From: an uncultured Christensenellaceae bacterium
GTDB lineage: Bacteria > Bacillota > Clostridia > Christensenellales > UBA3700
DNA: 64,000 bases
NCBI GenBank assembly: GCA_944380285.1
Contig: CALWGZ010000008.1
Span: 48,813-112,812, forward strand
Direction: 5' to 3'
Below, piece by piece: positions 62,560-64,000 of the stretch (position 1 is its first letter; every line of letters starts with the position of its first letter). Under the pieces are notes generated by a model, which was not told the DNA's origin, made no database searches, and was given only the letters and a program-made list of their open reading frames with translations. Made by a program: the position numbers and the translations under genes.

Positions 62560-63848
62560 ATTTCCTCCTTGATCACGACGACCTTCGAGCCGTCGACGAC
62601 CTTGACCGCGTCCGAGATCTCCATCCCGACGACGGCAAGCACTCTGTTGCCGTGCGCAAGCACGACGAGTTTGTCCCGTCTGCCGACGGGGACTTTTTTG
62701 TCCGTGAGCCAATCTCCGAGCGACTTTGTGCCGCCTCCGAACTTGGTGAAGACGTCGCCGTCGCGGCGCGTGCGGAAGACGCTGCCCGGGGGGATCGCCC
62801 TCTCGTCCAGCCTCGATCCTTCGCCGCCCTCCGACACCTCAAAGTTCGTCCCGGCAATGCGGAATTTCCCCTTTCCGAACGGGATCTCGGTCAAGTCTTT
62901 GACCCCGTCGTCGCGGTATACGACGACATATCCGTCTCTCTTTTCCGCAACATAAAAATGCGGAAGACAAACACGGGCGCCTGTTTTTTTGTTTTTCAGC
63001 TCCAAGATCGCCTCGATGTGGGCGCGCTCCGAATCCACTCTCGCGCCCGCCGCCGCCAAGAGTTTCAACACATTGGCGGACGCGATCGCGGGCGGCGCGT
63101 CCAACGCCGAGAGGGGCATCGTCTGCCCGCATCTGTCGCTTTGGACGCACGCGGTCATCCCCTGCATGAATCCTACCGCATCTCGCGCCGCCTGCGACAG
63201 CCTCGCGACGTTCGCCTCGAGCGTCGGGTACAGCTTCTCGATCGCGGGGATCACGACGTGGCGCAGATAGTTGCGCGAATAGGCGGTGTCCGAATTTGTG
63301 GAATCGACGCGCCACTCAAGCCCCCTCTTTGCGGCATATTCCGCGACCGTCTCGGAAGGCACGGCAAGCAGCGGTCTGAACACGACGCCGTCGTCCTCTT
63401 TCATTCCGCACACGCCCTCGATCCCGCTGCCGCGGAAGACGTGCATGAGCACGCTCTCGGTCTGGTCGGACAGGTGGTGCGCGGTCAAAACGCGCTCGAC
63501 CTCGCCGCTTTGGACCATATCGCGGAAGATGCGGCGACGGACGATACGCGCGCCCTGCTCCGCCCCGTATCCGTTCTCCAAGCAAAACGCGGGCACGTCG
63601 ACCTCGCAGGTCTTGACGGGCACGCCGTAATTTGCGGCAAGCCTCAAAACAAACTCGCGGTCGCCGTCGCTCTCGCTCCCGCGCATCTTGTGGTCGACGT
63701 GGACGACGACGAGCTCGCCGCGATGATCGCCCGAGTTCACCAACGCGTCCAACAACGCGACGCTGTCTCTTCCTCCGCTGACCGCGACGGCGATGCGCCC
63801 GAATTGCGCGAGCCTCGCCGCGACGTCCTTCTCGATGAGTTTGACCAT
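62556..63848 (-). CDS. tilS: tRNA(Ile)-lysidine synthase
   Basis: A 430-residue enzyme that changes C34 of tRNA-Ile(CAU) to lysidine so it reads AUA. The PP-loop is IAVAVSGGRDSVALL, with VVHVDHKMRG, TAHHLSDQTESVLMHVFRG and STNSDTAYSRNYLRH following. The C-terminal TilS domain has DGDVFTKFGGGTKSLGDWL. The start at 63848 is set by a TATAAT ending six bases before it, so the mRNA is probably leaderless; the longer frame upstream lacks signals. The gene starts a tilS-hpt-cca-rmuC-PHP operon with overlapping frames. Confidence 0.95.
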   Translation of the reverse strand: MVKLIEKDVAARLAQFGRIAVAVSGGRDSVALLDALVNSGDHRGELVVVHVDHKMRGSESDGDREFVLRLAANYGVPVKTCEVDVPAFCLENGYGAEQGARIVRRRIFRDMVQSGEVERVLTAHHLSDQTESVLMHVFRGSGIEGVCGMKEDDGVVFRPLLAVPSETVAEYAAKRGLEWRVDSTNSDTAYSRNYLRHVVIPAIEKLYPTLEANVARLSQAARDAVGFMQGMTACVQSDRCGQTMPLSALDAPPAIASANVLKLLAAAGARVDSERAHIEAILELKNKKTGARVCLPHFYVAEKRDGYVVVYRDDGVKDLTEIPFGKGKFRIAGTNFEVSEGGEGSRLDERAIPPGSVFRTRRDGDVFTKFGGGTKSLGDWLTDKKVPVGRRDKLVVLAHGNRVLAVVGMEISDAVKVVDGSKVVVIKEEI

Positions 63849-63854
63849 AACTCC

Positions 63855-63883
63855 ATTATATACCAAAACCGCGCGCGGCGCAA
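63855..63883 (-). promoter_or_regulatory. Leaderless promoter of tilS
   Basis: On the minus strand TTGCGC (63883-63878), a 17-base spacer and TATAAT (63860-63855), then six bases to the tilS ATG. Confidence 0.78.
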
Positions 63884-63945
63884 GGCAATCTCGGGACATA
63901 ACGCCGCTGCGGCATAGTCTCCGCGTTTTTGGCAATACTTCGCGT

Positions 63946-64000
63946 ATGCAAAACGATCCCGTTCAAAAGATGTCGGCGCGGCACATCGCCGAAAGCGCGT
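63946..64000 (+). CDS. Possible start of a plus-strand gene, cut by the window edge
   Basis: A frame opening MQNDPVQKMSARHIAESA with core-like codon use runs off the right edge. No ribosome site is present; a CAATACT lies about six bases before the ATG, which would fit the leaderless pattern seen elsewhere. Only 18 codons are visible, so no function can be given. Confidence 0.3.
   Translation, partial: MQNDPVQKMSARHIAESA

Overview
The window looks like a chromosome segment of a GC-rich Clostridia-type Bacillota. I infer a gut lineage, possibly Christensenellales-like, from gene order and glycan-degrading content; this is not verified. Clostridial signs are the WhiA/MurB/DnaE/PfkA neighbourhood, SpoVB next to MazG, an IspD-IspF fusion, a SAM-I riboswitch ahead of metK, ApgM, and RqcP. 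Core genes are GC-rich, lie mostly on the minus strand, and are packed with ATGA-type overlaps.

Layout. 1-10.5 kb (minus): pfkA (cut by the edge), mtrB (TRAP), dnaE, whiA, a PHP phosphoesterase, murB, dus, mazG, spoVB. 10.6-15.5 kb (plus): an M1-like metallopeptidase lipoprotein, a 37-aa Cys/Lys-rich protein, apgM and a membrane-anchored surface protein. 15.7-20 kb (minus): a cluster of tiny Arg-rich ORFs, an alpha-L-fucosidase lipoprotein, an Mrp/NBP35 ATPase, and metK under a SAM-I riboswitch. 20-27.4 kb (minus): rpoC and rpoB. 27.7-30.1 kb (plus): a HAD phosphatase, rqcP, ispDF and a small membrane protein. 30.2-43.1 kb (minus): alr; a secreted protein with two tandem XRE-membrane regulators; a GPH transporter, lipoprotein and GH20 hexosaminidase operon; and ppa-comEC-holA with a membrane protein and an M28-like protein. 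55.6-63.8 kb (minus): phosphosugar mutase, VanW, PHP esterase, rmuC, cca, hpt, tilS.

Between tRNA-Leu(CAA) at 43.3 kb and tRNA-Ser(GGA) at 55.4 kb lies an accessory island of clearly different, partly AT-rich composition. Both tRNA genes point their 3' ends into it. Each is followed by a 170-190 bp segment, a shared 26-nt motif and a duplicated tRNA tail. The island carries a sigma-like regulator, an unknown protein, a STAND-type ATPase with a possible C-terminal HEPN motif, and a five-gene minus-strand cassette: two C5-cytosine methyltransferases, a Sau3AI/MutH-type restriction enzyme, a second PD-(D/E)XK nuclease and Vsr. It also holds a transposase remnant, a candidate small RNA and a stand-alone Spo0A-type DNA-binding protein. 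This is best read as a defence and integration hotspot.

A recurrent regulatory pattern is a good -35/-10 promoter whose -10 TATAAT ends exactly six bases before the ATG, which predicts leaderless mRNAs. It occurs at five genes: the HAD phosphatase, the small membrane protein, both XRE regulators and tilS.
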